A stretch of 60,437 nucleotides of DNA from Planctomycetota bacterium. GTDB taxonomy: Bacteria; Planctomycetota; Phycisphaerae; Sedimentisphaerales; Anaerobacaceae. Both the position numbers and the translations under genes were made by a program. Where the stretch lies: assembly GCA_019456145.1 (NCBI GenBank), contig VRUL01000008.1, positions 1 to 60,437 on the forward strand, written 5' to 3'. Below, one piece after another: positions 53,199 through 60,437 of the stretch. The notes under the pieces are model-generated. The model ran no database searches, had not been told where the DNA came from, and saw only the letters and a program-made list of their open reading frames with translations. How positions within the stretch are numbered: position 1 is the first letter of the stretch; each line of letters opens with the position of its first letter.

Positions 53199-54955
53199 AC
53201 CGGAGGCATCATAGGCCACAGGTGCGCCAGAATAAGGGTGAATCCCATTCCGATCACCCCAAGGGTTCCCGTGAGAATTGTCCAGGATTTGAGAGTTTCG
53301 GTTTCCGTCAGGACACTCATTCTGGCGAATATCCAAAATCCGCTGTTGTTCATCCAGTCCCCGACAAGCGAGCCGCTTCCGATCACCATTGCCAGATATA
53401 CAATATTGCAGCCCAGCATTTCTGAAGTGATGCCCATTGCCGCAAACATGGATGAAGTTGTAATCATCGAGACGGTCCCGGAGCCCTGAGCGAATTTCAT
53501 CACTGCCGCAACAGCAAATGCCGAGAGGAGCAGGACTATTCCGACGGTTTGACCTTGCCCACCGAGGAGGTTTTCGAGGCAGCTCTTAATGCCGGCCGCG
53601 CGAAGCATCGCTCCGAACGCGCCGCCACCAGCCGTTATGAGAATAATGATACCGCCGCTCATAAGAGCTGTGTCCATTTTCCCGGAAAGCTCCTTGAGAG
53701 ATAATCCTCGAGTGCGAACCAGCACAAACATCGCTATCGTCGCAGAAAACAGCAGGGCCAGATTTGGATTGCCCAGCACCGCTGCTACGGCCGACACTTT
53801 TCGTTTCGGTGTGTTCCACACATGCGGTTTGATCTGTTCACCAAAGACCTCTTCCAACATCAGTCTGTTGAAGTGCTCGACTTGGGCCGGTGAAGCCCGG
53901 CCAAGTCCCTTGGCCAGCATTTTTTCGGCCTCAGCGGGCAAGATAATGCCTGCGAAAGCGTCGGTCTCGTAAAGACCGGAATCGGCCAGCAGATTATTAA
54001 GTGCCGTTAGCGCCCGCGATTGTGATTCCGGACTGAAGCTCCCAGTGGTTGCGCCTTCGCGGATCGACTGTTGCACGTCACCCGAAAGCAGGCTCATTAA
54101 CCGTGCGGCAGCCGACGGTTCTTCAGCGGGTTTGCCGGCAAGGCTGACATTGAAGGCAGACCAGTTCTGAACGTCACCGGCACCAAGACGTGCGGCATGT
54201 TCAGCGTCTGCAAGAGTCTTTGTTACTGTATTTGCCGATATTAAAATGATGGGAAGTATAACCGGCAGGAGCGAAACAAACAGGCTCGGTAATTGACTGT
54301 CATCCGGGGATTCTATCTCCTGCTCGCCGGCGTAGGAACGCATCGGAATATCCATAAACCGGTTTATCAGCTTGCAGATCAAAAGGCCAAGGGCTGCTGT
54401 GGGCAAGCCCACAATCACACCCATCACTATCATCAGGCCCAGGTCAATACCAAAGCGGTTGGCCATAAACAACGGACCGGGCGTCGGTGGAACCAATGTA
54501 TGAGTTATCGCGCCTCCTGTAACAATGGCTGTGGCGTACAGGACGTAGTTTTTTCGAGTCGTTCTCCACAACGAACGGGCCAGCGGCACCAGCAGATAAA
54601 AAACCGTATCGAAGAACACGGGTATCGACAATACAAAACCGCTTAGCATCAGTGCCGTAGGCGCCCGTTTTTCACCCAGTAGCTTCAGAAAAGACCGCAC
54701 AATCCGGTCGGCCGCCCCACTATCCATTAAGCATTTGCCTATGACGGCAGCTAAGGCGATTACAATGCCGATGGCCCCGACAACTGAACCGAAGGCGCCG
54801 GCCACGCGAGTGATCTTTTCCGCAAGGTCACCAGGCGCCAATAGGCTGACGACTATTGCAGCGGTTATCAATGCGACGAATGCATTGACACGCAATACTA
54901 TGATCATCCCGATTACCAGGGTTATACCAATAATCAAAATAACTACCGGGTTCAT
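53195..54955 (-). CDS. GntP-family gluconate:H+ symporter with large insertion
   Basis: The 586-residue membrane protein is clearly of the GntP family (FVLSIPVFFDTVFYLLVPLA; TGGAITHTLVPPTPGPL near 146-161; GSGTVSMITTSSMF and MVIGSGSLVGDWMNNSGFW near the end) but is about 140 residues longer than usual. The extra part (about 245-390) is soluble and helical and splits the transporter in the middle. GntP carriers import gluconate and related sugar acids with protons. Its stop codon belongs to a palindromic repeat. It is the last gene of the SDR-GalM-Gfo-epimerase-GntP series. Confidence 0.9.
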   Translation of the reverse strand: MNPVVILIIGITLVIGMIIVLRVNAFVALITAAIVVSLLAPGDLAEKITRVAGAFGSVVGAIGIVIALAAVIGKCLMDSGAADRIVRSFLKLLGEKRAPTALMLSGFVLSIPVFFDTVFYLLVPLARSLWRTTRKNYVLYATAIVTGGAITHTLVPPTPGPLFMANRFGIDLGLMIVMGVIVGLPTAALGLLICKLINRFMDIPMRSYAGEQEIESPDDSQLPSLFVSLLPVILPIILISANTVTKTLADAEHAARLGAGDVQNWSAFNVSLAGKPAEEPSAAARLMSLLSGDVQQSIREGATTGSFSPESQSRALTALNNLLADSGLYETDAFAGIILPAEAEKMLAKGLGRASPAQVEHFNRLMLEEVFGEQIKPHVWNTPKRKVSAVAAVLGNPNLALLFSATIAMFVLVRTRGLSLKELSGKMDTALMSGGIIILITAGGGAFGAMLRAAGIKSCLENLLGGQGQTVGIVLLLSAFAVAAVMKFAQGSGTVSMITTSSMFAAMGITSEMLGCNIVYLAMVIGSGSLVGDWMNNSGFWIFARMSVLTETETLKSWTILTGTLGVIGMGFTLILAHLWPMMPPV

Positions 54956-54992
54956 TATAGAGTACCTCCAAACATTGTCTCTTTACTGTCAC

Positions 54993-56057
54993 TCACAGAT
55001 CCATGTGTTCCTTTGCGTAAGCAAGGCATTTTTTGATGTTAGCTTCTTCAAGCTTAACCAGTTCATCCAGGGGCAAATGATTTACCTTTGGCAGCGATTC
55101 CGGCGACGCATTTGCACGAACATATCTGAGGGTACGAGCCAGGTCGAAAGCCGGGACATCCTCAAAGGTCGCCCAGTACTTCTCCGTCAGGCAGGGTACT
55201 TTCAGCGGGTCTCGTGTTGCCATCTCCAGATTGAACTGAATTTCAGGCCTTGCCTTTCTCAGTATCCGGACCATTCGAGGCAGGTCAAGGATGCCTTGCC
55301 CCAGCGTGACATCGGCAAGCAGGAAGCCGTCCTTGTATTCGGCCACGCCCATGTCCTTTAGATGGGCCGCAAAGCCGTAGGGAGCATACGCCTCGATAAC
55401 CGCCATCGGGTCTTCCAGAAGAGCAAAGCTGTTGCCTGTATCGACGCACACGCCGACGTATTCACTGTCAAGACGCTTGAGCATACCCAGCATTTGCTCG
55501 ATTCGCCAGTCTTTGTGATTTTCAATTGCCAATCGCATTCGGTGCCGGGCCGCCACCGGTTCAGCCAATTGCAGCGATTTGGCCGTACGCTCTGCAAAAG
55601 CTTTGAACTTTTCGGCACTGTCGAACTGTTCGTAGCGGCGCCCGCCAATAGCTATGCGGACCACTGACGCTCCGACCTCCCCGGCCGTTCGTATTGTTGC
55701 GTCGAACCTCTCGACCTCTGAGGCTGTGCGCGGCAAGCCTGCCGAGCCTTCGATGAACATGTCGTAGCTTTGGGCCTTTTCACGAAGCTTGCGTGTGTAC
55801 ATTCTGTTTTGCACGCCGATATTCATCTGGATGCCGCCGGCCCCGATCCTATGACAATGGTCGAGGAAGTCCATTGGCTCGGCAAGCCTTCCTTTGACTC
55901 GGCCGGAGCGCTCCGCTCTGAGCCGGATGTTATAAGAGAACTGTGCAATGCCAAGTCGCTTTCTTTTGCCCTGCCCGGCACCGTATACCGTTGCCCAATC
56001 ACCGACAGCCGCCGCCAACCCACCGGCGATCGAATAAAGAACTTCTCGACGATTCAT
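54993..56057 (-). CDS. Tat-exported sugar epimerase-like TIM barrel protein
   Basis: From ATG 56057 (TGAGG upstream) it has 354 residues; ATG 56102 would add 15. A twin-arginine signal (NRREVLYSIAGGLAAA near 2-17) is followed by a sugar phosphate isomerase/epimerase (AP endonuclease 2) barrel: MDFLDHCHRIGAGGIQMN, RLAIENHKDWR (metal Glu), GVCVDTGNSFALLEDP (metal Asp), AAHLKDMGV (metal His) and IQFNLEMATRDP (metal Glu). It is co-oriented with the oxidoreductase upstream and GntP downstream. Likely substrate is a sugar acid or lactone; this is inference. Confidence 0.87.
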   Translation of the reverse strand: MNRREVLYSIAGGLAAAVGDWATVYGAGQGKRKRLGIAQFSYNIRLRAERSGRVKGRLAEPMDFLDHCHRIGAGGIQMNIGVQNRMYTRKLREKAQSYDMFIEGSAGLPRTASEVERFDATIRTAGEVGASVVRIAIGGRRYEQFDSAEKFKAFAERTAKSLQLAEPVAARHRMRLAIENHKDWRIEQMLGMLKRLDSEYVGVCVDTGNSFALLEDPMAVIEAYAPYGFAAHLKDMGVAEYKDGFLLADVTLGQGILDLPRMVRILRKARPEIQFNLEMATRDPLKVPCLTEKYWATFEDVPAFDLARTLRYVRANASPESLPKVNHLPLDELVKLEEANIKKCLAYAKEHMDL

Positions 56058-56128
56058 CTTTCGGAACCTCATGCGTCTTAAACCATCAGGAATATTTGTC
56101 ATTTGGCTTCAGGTCGGGGCAGATAGTA

Positions 56129-57589
56129 TCATATTTCATCCGGTACTACAAATGGCTCGCGGTAGTCTCGGCGAACAAACATATTTGCCCACTTACTGAA
56201 CTCGCCGACAAATCTCTCACTTTTTCGATCAAACGTCAGGCAGGGCCCTATAGTTATAGGTTCCCTTCGAATGTCCACTTGGTTAACTCTCAGATGGGTC
56301 AGGCAACGCTCGAACGCTTCGGTAAGGATGCTGTTATCTGAGATTGCTTCGGTGATCTTTTCGACGGGCTCTTTGCGCCCGAGCCGGTAGGATATGTTTG
56401 CCATGTGACAAAGTGCGGCAGAAACGTGACCTTCGAGAACATCCGCCGCCTGGTCACTGATTTTTCGGCTGCGCACTGCCTTGATGAAGTTGGCCTGATG
56501 CCCCAGACCGCCGTCGCCTGGGAACTGCTTGACCTTCCTGCCGTTGTTATCATACGCCCAGCCACCACCTCTGCCGCCGGCAAAATAGCCTCCTTCGCAA
56601 TAAACCACCATGCCAAAGCTGGTTCCCCTGAAGTGATCTGCGGCGTACAGGTTTTTGTTTCGGGGTAGGCCGCGCACTTCATAGATAATCGGAACCGGTT
56701 GATAGTCGAAGAAAGTAATCTGTGTGTTAGTAGTTTCTCCTCCATCGTCCATGCCGATCCGCCCGCCAATGCTGATTGCTTTGGGGGCGATTTTCTGCCG
56801 GCCAATCATCCATCGGCTCTCGTCAATATTATGGGCGCCGAGGTTACCAACCTCCCCGGTACCGGTATCCCAAAACCAGTGCCAATCATAGTGTAAATTC
56901 TTCCTCATCAAAGGCACTAAAGGGGCCGGTCCCTGGAATAGGTTATAGTCTACTGATGCAGGGATGGCTTGAGGCCCATTGACTTTGCCAAGACTCTCAC
57001 GGAGGTTATAGCTGATGGCCCGGACGAGTTTAATAGAGCCAAGGTTACCTCCTTTGATATACTCGGCGAACCCCTGGAGTCCCACATCGGAGCGGTTTTG
57101 CGAGCCGACTTGCACAATCCTTTTGTACTTGCGAGCTGCCTGGACCATCTTACGGCCTTCCCAGATATTATGGGAGAGCGGCTTTTCGACGTAGACATCT
57201 TTGCCAGCCTGGCAGGCCCAGATGGTCATCAGGGCGTGCCAGTGATCGGGCGTGACAATGATAACGGCATCGATTTCCTTATTTTCGAGCAATTTGCGAT
57301 AGTCGACATACTTAGCGACATCCTCGTTGCGGTCCTTGAATTTCTTAGCTTCGAAATCCAGGAACTGCGTGTCCACATCACAAAGCGCTACGATGCGAAC
57401 GCCCGGAATTCTGCCGAATATCGTGAGGTGTTGCTTGCCTTTTTTACGAAGCCCAACTATGGCGATGCGAATGTCGCCATTTGCCCCCTGTATCTTCGAT
57501 GAGGCCCTGGTTTGCCGCCCGGCGCCGATTCCGGCACAGGCGGCGGCCGTCAAATTCCTGATAAAGTCTCTGCGAGTCAGTACGCTCAT
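56129..57589 (-). CDS. Tat-exported Gfo/Idh/MocA oxidoreductase
   Basis: The 486-residue protein has a twin-arginine signal at the start (TRRDFIRNLTAAACAG at 5-20), Rossmann fold (IAIVGLRKKGKQH), the family motif YVEKPLSHNIWEG with the catalytic Lys, and a second domain with LGAHNIDESRWMIG. It is longer than the family average because of loops in the C-terminal half. It follows the aldose epimerase gene by only three bases, so the two are translated together. It could oxidise or dehydrate sugars in the periplasm using bound NAD(P). Confidence 0.92.
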   Translation of the reverse strand: MSVLTRRDFIRNLTAAACAGIGAGRQTRASSKIQGANGDIRIAIVGLRKKGKQHLTIFGRIPGVRIVALCDVDTQFLDFEAKKFKDRNEDVAKYVDYRKLLENKEIDAVIIVTPDHWHALMTIWACQAGKDVYVEKPLSHNIWEGRKMVQAARKYKRIVQVGSQNRSDVGLQGFAEYIKGGNLGSIKLVRAISYNLRESLGKVNGPQAIPASVDYNLFQGPAPLVPLMRKNLHYDWHWFWDTGTGEVGNLGAHNIDESRWMIGRQKIAPKAISIGGRIGMDDGGETTNTQITFFDYQPVPIIYEVRGLPRNKNLYAADHFRGTSFGMVVYCEGGYFAGGRGGGWAYDNNGRKVKQFPGDGGLGHQANFIKAVRSRKISDQAADVLEGHVSAALCHMANISYRLGRKEPVEKITEAISDNSILTEAFERCLTHLRVNQVDIRREPITIGPCLTFDRKSERFVGEFSKWANMFVRRDYREPFVVPDEI

Positions 57590-57592
57590 AGT

Positions 57593-58738
57593 CTATCGTG
57601 TTGAGAATGTAAATATCGTCATGGAACTGTATTTTTGGTCCGGCCGCAACACTACAGACGGAAAATGCGGCTTGTTGGGCGAATCAGGAAAATGCTGGGT
57701 CTCAAGACAGAAACCGTAGTGACTGTTGTAGGTCTTCCCGCCTTTGCCCTTGATTCCCCTCATACCATTTGCCGTATAGAGCTGCACACCGGGCTCTGTA
57801 GTGTGCACTTCCATAACCCGCCCGCTCGAACGTTCAAAGACCCGGGCGGCAAGAATAAGAGAGCCGCTTGAATTTTTCAATACGTAATTATGATCATACC
57901 CGCGTGTTTGTGTAAGCCGGCTAATCCTTGATCCTATTGTCTTTGGCTCGGTGAAGTCCAGAGCAGTATCTTTAACACTGTGGATCTCGCCGGTCGGGAT
58001 CAGTGCTTTGTCGGAGGGTGTATAGTAATCGGCATTGATCATCATCTCGTGGCCCAGAACGTCACCGTTACCTGCCCCGGCAAGGTTAAAATAGCTGTGA
58101 TTGGTGAGGTTGATAATCGTAGGCTTGTCCGTTGTGGCCTCGTAGCTTATCTTCAGCTCGTTGTTGTTGGTTAAGATATAGGTGACAATGCAATTGAGAT
58201 TACCGGGAAAACCCTCATCACCGTCTTTGCTGAGATACATAAATCGTACGCCGACCTCTTCGCTGCCCCGGAAGGGACGGCCTTTCCATATAACCTTATC
58301 GAATCTCTTGTTTCGTCCACCATGAATGTGGTTCTTCCCGGCATTTGCCGTTAGCCTGTATTCGACGCCGTCGAGCGTGAACCTGGCGTTTTCGATGCGG
58401 TTTGCGAACCTGCCCACTGTGGCCCCAAAGAGGGGATTTGGCTTGAGATAGGAATCCAGGTTGTCGAATCCAAGCGCCACGTCAGCTAATTTGCCGTCAC
58501 GGCCCGGTACTTCCAGTGACACTAATATCGCACCATAATCAATGACCTTCGCACGCAGCCCTTTTGCGTTAGAGAGTTCGTAGAGGATTACTTCCCGACC
58601 GTTCGGCATTTTACCGAATGATTTCTGTCTTGTCTCCAAACCGGCCCGAGTCTTCTGATTTTGCTGACCGGTGACTTTTCCACAGTCGAACAAGGCCGCC
58701 GTCAACACGAGACAAAGACAAATCCTGTACTTAAACAT
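57593..58738 (-). CDS. galM: Exported aldose 1-epimerase
   Basis: From ATG 58738 (GAGGG upstream) it has 381 residues; the longer frame to 58780 is not needed. After a signal sequence (1-23) it has the GalM beta-sandwich: GATVGRFANRIENARF, NHIHGGRNKRFDKV, NLTNHSYFNLAG with the catalytic His, and FCLETQHFPDSPN with the catalytic Glu. It interconverts alpha and beta sugar anomers and, being exported, would act on sugars outside the cytoplasm before uptake or oxidation. The next gene follows after three bases. Confidence 0.93.
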   Translation of the reverse strand: MFKYRICLCLVLTAALFDCGKVTGQQNQKTRAGLETRQKSFGKMPNGREVILYELSNAKGLRAKVIDYGAILVSLEVPGRDGKLADVALGFDNLDSYLKPNPLFGATVGRFANRIENARFTLDGVEYRLTANAGKNHIHGGRNKRFDKVIWKGRPFRGSEEVGVRFMYLSKDGDEGFPGNLNCIVTYILTNNNELKISYEATTDKPTIINLTNHSYFNLAGAGNGDVLGHEMMINADYYTPSDKALIPTGEIHSVKDTALDFTEPKTIGSRISRLTQTRGYDHNYVLKNSSGSLILAARVFERSSGRVMEVHTTEPGVQLYTANGMRGIKGKGGKTYNSHYGFCLETQHFPDSPNKPHFPSVVLRPDQKYSSMTIFTFSTR

Positions 58739-58952
58739 AGCAAAGCCCTCGTGATGCTCCTGGCGATGATTGTTGGGCAAAATGAAAGTTCACAGTATCG
58801 GCTCCTATTCAGACAGGCTTCAAGGGACACTGAGATTCACACGCAACCTATCATATCCGACCGGATGCGTAATGCAAGTATTTTTGGGAGCCGAGATTCA
58901 TTTCGGGTGCAATATCCGCCTCTGCCGTTGTTTATCCGCTATCACCGAACTC

Positions 58953-59684
58953 TCAGGCAATCATCATGTGCGGAGGTGTTATTATTAGCTCCGGAACGAC
59001 TGCACGGGGCGGCAGCTTGGCGATTGCTGTAACACAGGCGGCAATATCCTCCGGCTGGAGCATCTTCGCGCGTTTTTCAGGAGAGGGTGGTGACGGACGC
59101 TTATCAATGATTGGGGTGTTTGTCTCACCGGGATAAATGTTTGTCACCTTAATACCGTTTTTGCACTCCTCCAGGTTTACAAAAGTGCCCAGAGCGCCTG
59201 TGGCAAATTTTGACACGCAATAAGGCAGACCCGCTAAGAGCATCGTACGTTTGCCCGCCAGAGACACAATATTGACGATCAGTCCGGAACCTCTCTGACG
59301 CATTACCGGAAGCGCCGCGTAAATACAATTGAACGTCCCCGTGGTGTTAATCTCCATCACACGGTCGAAGTCGGCCGGTTCGATATTGGACATCATCCGA
59401 TTCGATACATTGATACCGGCGCTATTGACAAGGATGTCGATAGGCCCGAGTTCTTCGCCAAGCCATTGAAATAGCTGCGAGACTTGCTCGCGATCAGTGA
59501 TGTCGCAGGTTCGCCGGACAAACTGCCCGTTTCCCCCCGCGTCTTTAACGGCTTTTACCAGGGCCTCTTCATTGGCATCGGCCAACGCGACCCTGCAGCC
59601 TTCTGCGGCAAAGGCCTTTGCTATACCCAGGCCGATGCCTCCTGCTCCACCTGTGACTAATACTATCTTGTCACTCAATTCCAT
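58953..59684 (-). CDS. Short-chain dehydrogenase/reductase
   Basis: The 243-residue protein has the classical SDR set: TGGAGGIGLGIAKAFA near 11-26 for NAD(P) binding, NSAGIN near 87, a serine before and the catalytic YCVSK motif near 155. It is soluble and cytoplasmic, of usual length. Relatives with this pattern oxidise sugars, sugar acids or secondary alcohols. Its position ahead of galM-Gfo-epimerase-GntP suggests a sugar-acid substrate (for instance a gluconate-type 3- or 5-dehydrogenase), but the sequence alone does not say which. Confidence 0.9.
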   Translation of the reverse strand: MELSDKIVLVTGGAGGIGLGIAKAFAAEGCRVALADANEEALVKAVKDAGGNGQFVRRTCDITDREQVSQLFQWLGEELGPIDILVNSAGINVSNRMMSNIEPADFDRVMEINTTGTFNCIYAALPVMRQRGSGLIVNIVSLAGKRTMLLAGLPYCVSKFATGALGTFVNLEECKNGIKVTNIYPGETNTPIIDKRPSPPSPEKRAKMLQPEDIAACVTAIAKLPPRAVVPELIITPPHMMIA

Positions 59685-59849
59685 GATTCAATCCTTTCTT
59701 ACTTGAGCCGACCATTTATCACCCGTGAATTAACAACGGCCCAAAGCATTCTGATTGTGCTTCTTTTGGTCCGGCCCGTCTGACCATACAGTTGATTTTA
59801 GATGAGATACTCACGCTGTCAAGCTCTTGATTTTTGGTTTTTGGGATTT

Positions 59850-59872
59850 ATCCGCCAATCCGCGTGGCGGAT
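59850..59872. repeat. ATCCGCC hairpin at gene end
   Basis: ATCCGCC (59850-59856) and GGCGGAT (59866-59872) form a seven-base-pair hairpin around AATCCGCGT, 21 bases beyond the stop of the metal-transporter-like gene on the minus strand. No T run follows on that strand, so it is more like an intergenic palindrome than a terminator. Confidence 0.5.
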
Positions 59873-59892
59873 TAATCTCTCGTATCGCACTT

Positions 59893-60437
59893 CTATCTAA
59901 AGAATATGCTGACCAGCGCCCAGCCGCCTATAATGGCAAAACCTATTAGCGAAAGCCACAGCATTGCGTCCCACAGCCGTCCGGGGCGCAGGTTCTCGTC
60001 GCTGCGTCGATAACGAAAATATAAAGCCGCGGCTCCCAGCATTGGCAGCATGATTGCCTGAGCGGTTCCGCAGGCCAGGATCATTTTCGCCGGCGCTCGC
60101 ACACATATATACAACAGAAGCGCAGCCAGCGGCCAAATCGCACTGATAATGCGCGTCCATTTCAGCCGTGCCTTTTCGGAGCCGTCGGTGATTCCGAACA
60201 AGCCCAACGCGTCTGCTACCATACGGGCGTAGCCCGCGGCGACTACAAAGAATGTGGAGTACAATATCGCAAAAGCACCCGAAAGAAATATCCCGTGTGC
60301 CCAGGGACCGAAGACCGGTACGTACATAGCCGCCAAAGTACGCACCATATGTTTACCTTCCGGATTAAGGCCCGTTCTGCCAAGCACAGCGGCACCGAGC
60401 AGGTAGAAGGCGACCGTCGCGAACGTATAGACGACCA
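59893..60437 (-). CDS. Nramp-like metal transporter, 5' end cut by the window
   Basis: The frame is open to the window edge, adding VVYTFATVAFYLLGAAVLGRTGL before the internal start at 60387. About 180 residues are visible, with four to five membrane spans. AMYVPVFGPWAHGIFLSGAFAIL-type and VVAAGYARMVADALG segments resemble the second half of Nramp (divalent-metal/H+) carriers, as found in planctomycetes. The metal-binding TM1 lies outside the window, so identity is tentative. Gene ends at 59893; no adjoining gene gives a clear partner role. Confidence 0.6.
   Translation of the reverse strand, partial: VVYTFATVAFYLLGAAVLGRTGLNPEGKHMVRTLAAMYVPVFGPWAHGIFLSGAFAILYSTFFVVAAGYARMVADALGLFGITDGSEKARLKWTRIISAIWPLAALLLYICVRAPAKMILACGTAQAIMLPMLGAAALYFRYRRSDENLRPGRLWDAMLWLSLIGFAIIGGWALVSIFFR

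Noticed and set aside
1..60437. Possible CRISPR array, prophage, insertion sequence or defence island.
   Set aside because: No regularly spaced repeats, transposase, integrase, phage structural cluster or nuclease/helicase set was seen; the tail-like protein at 22984 stands alone.

Overview
The window reads as a chromosomal segment of a Planctomycetota bacterium, most likely Phycisphaerae (Sedimentisphaerales-like). This is an inference from gene content. The marks are several Tat-exported Gfo/Idh/MocA oxidoreductases and sugar epimerases, DUF1080 proteins, a dockerin-like EF-hand module on a secreted glycoamylase, GxGTxxP-type trimeric tail proteins, a bat (aerotolerance) operon with a DPNQ-rich BatC, and an ECF-sigma remnant of a style common in that phylum. 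Three tRNAs are present (Met-CAT, Glu-CTC, Ser-GGA); none encodes CCA. No rRNA, CRISPR array, intact insertion sequence or prophage was seen.

Layout. 1-3151 (+): tail of an unknown gene, a terminator, ilvD, a small membrane protein and two overlapping YkgJ-type cysteine-cluster genes. 3148-7519 (-): a short division/cell-wall cluster murC-murB-ddl-ftsQ. 7679-8917 (-): a hicB gene followed by a hicA whose start is broken, then an XRE regulator with its DUF2975 membrane partner. 9197-11290 (-): DUF4230-cobO-ispD. 11553-17540: three tRNAs, an unknown secreted protein, tadA, an ABC-2 exporter, a nested palindromic element beside a truncated ECF sigma gene, and an MscS-type channel with a clear terminator. 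17645-25404 (-): an orphan GspC-like protein, an exported oxidoreductase, a GH20-like hydrolase, a metzincin protease and a large secreted tail-like protein.

25405-36838: a carbohydrate region, with a Tat aldo/keto-like protein, a GH144-type glycoamylase, an exported low-molecular-weight phosphatase-like lipoprotein, the 3' relic of a second glycoamylase, a double-DUF1080 protein with an epimerase, a cysteine desulfurase and an alpha-glucuronidase-like hydrolase. 36860-46533 (-): a complete nine-gene bat operon, moxR-DUF58-TPR/SurA-like-BatD-like-batA-batB-batC-batD-batE, behind its own promoter. 46885-49183 (-): an OPT-family transporter and a small membrane protein, with a dyad centred on the promoter -35 box. 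49590-60437: a sugar-acid locus with lactonase, transaldolase, tartronate-semialdehyde-type reductase, a GntP permease with a large insertion, epimerase, Gfo/Idh/MocA oxidoreductase, aldose epimerase, SDR and a metal-transporter-like protein cut by the window edge.

Recurring theme: short palindromic repeats sit exactly at gene ends and supply stop codons. Two inverted copies of a GTAGGGGCAA repeat end the transaldolase and GntP genes around the reductase gene. A terminal-inverted-repeat element ends the phosphatase gene. A second inverted-repeat element lies 26 bp beyond the stop of the truncated sigma gene. I did not find a clear new defence or secretion system. The best leads are these repeat elements, the broken hicBA module, the exported phosphatase inside a glycoamylase duplication, and the unusual extra members of the bat operon.
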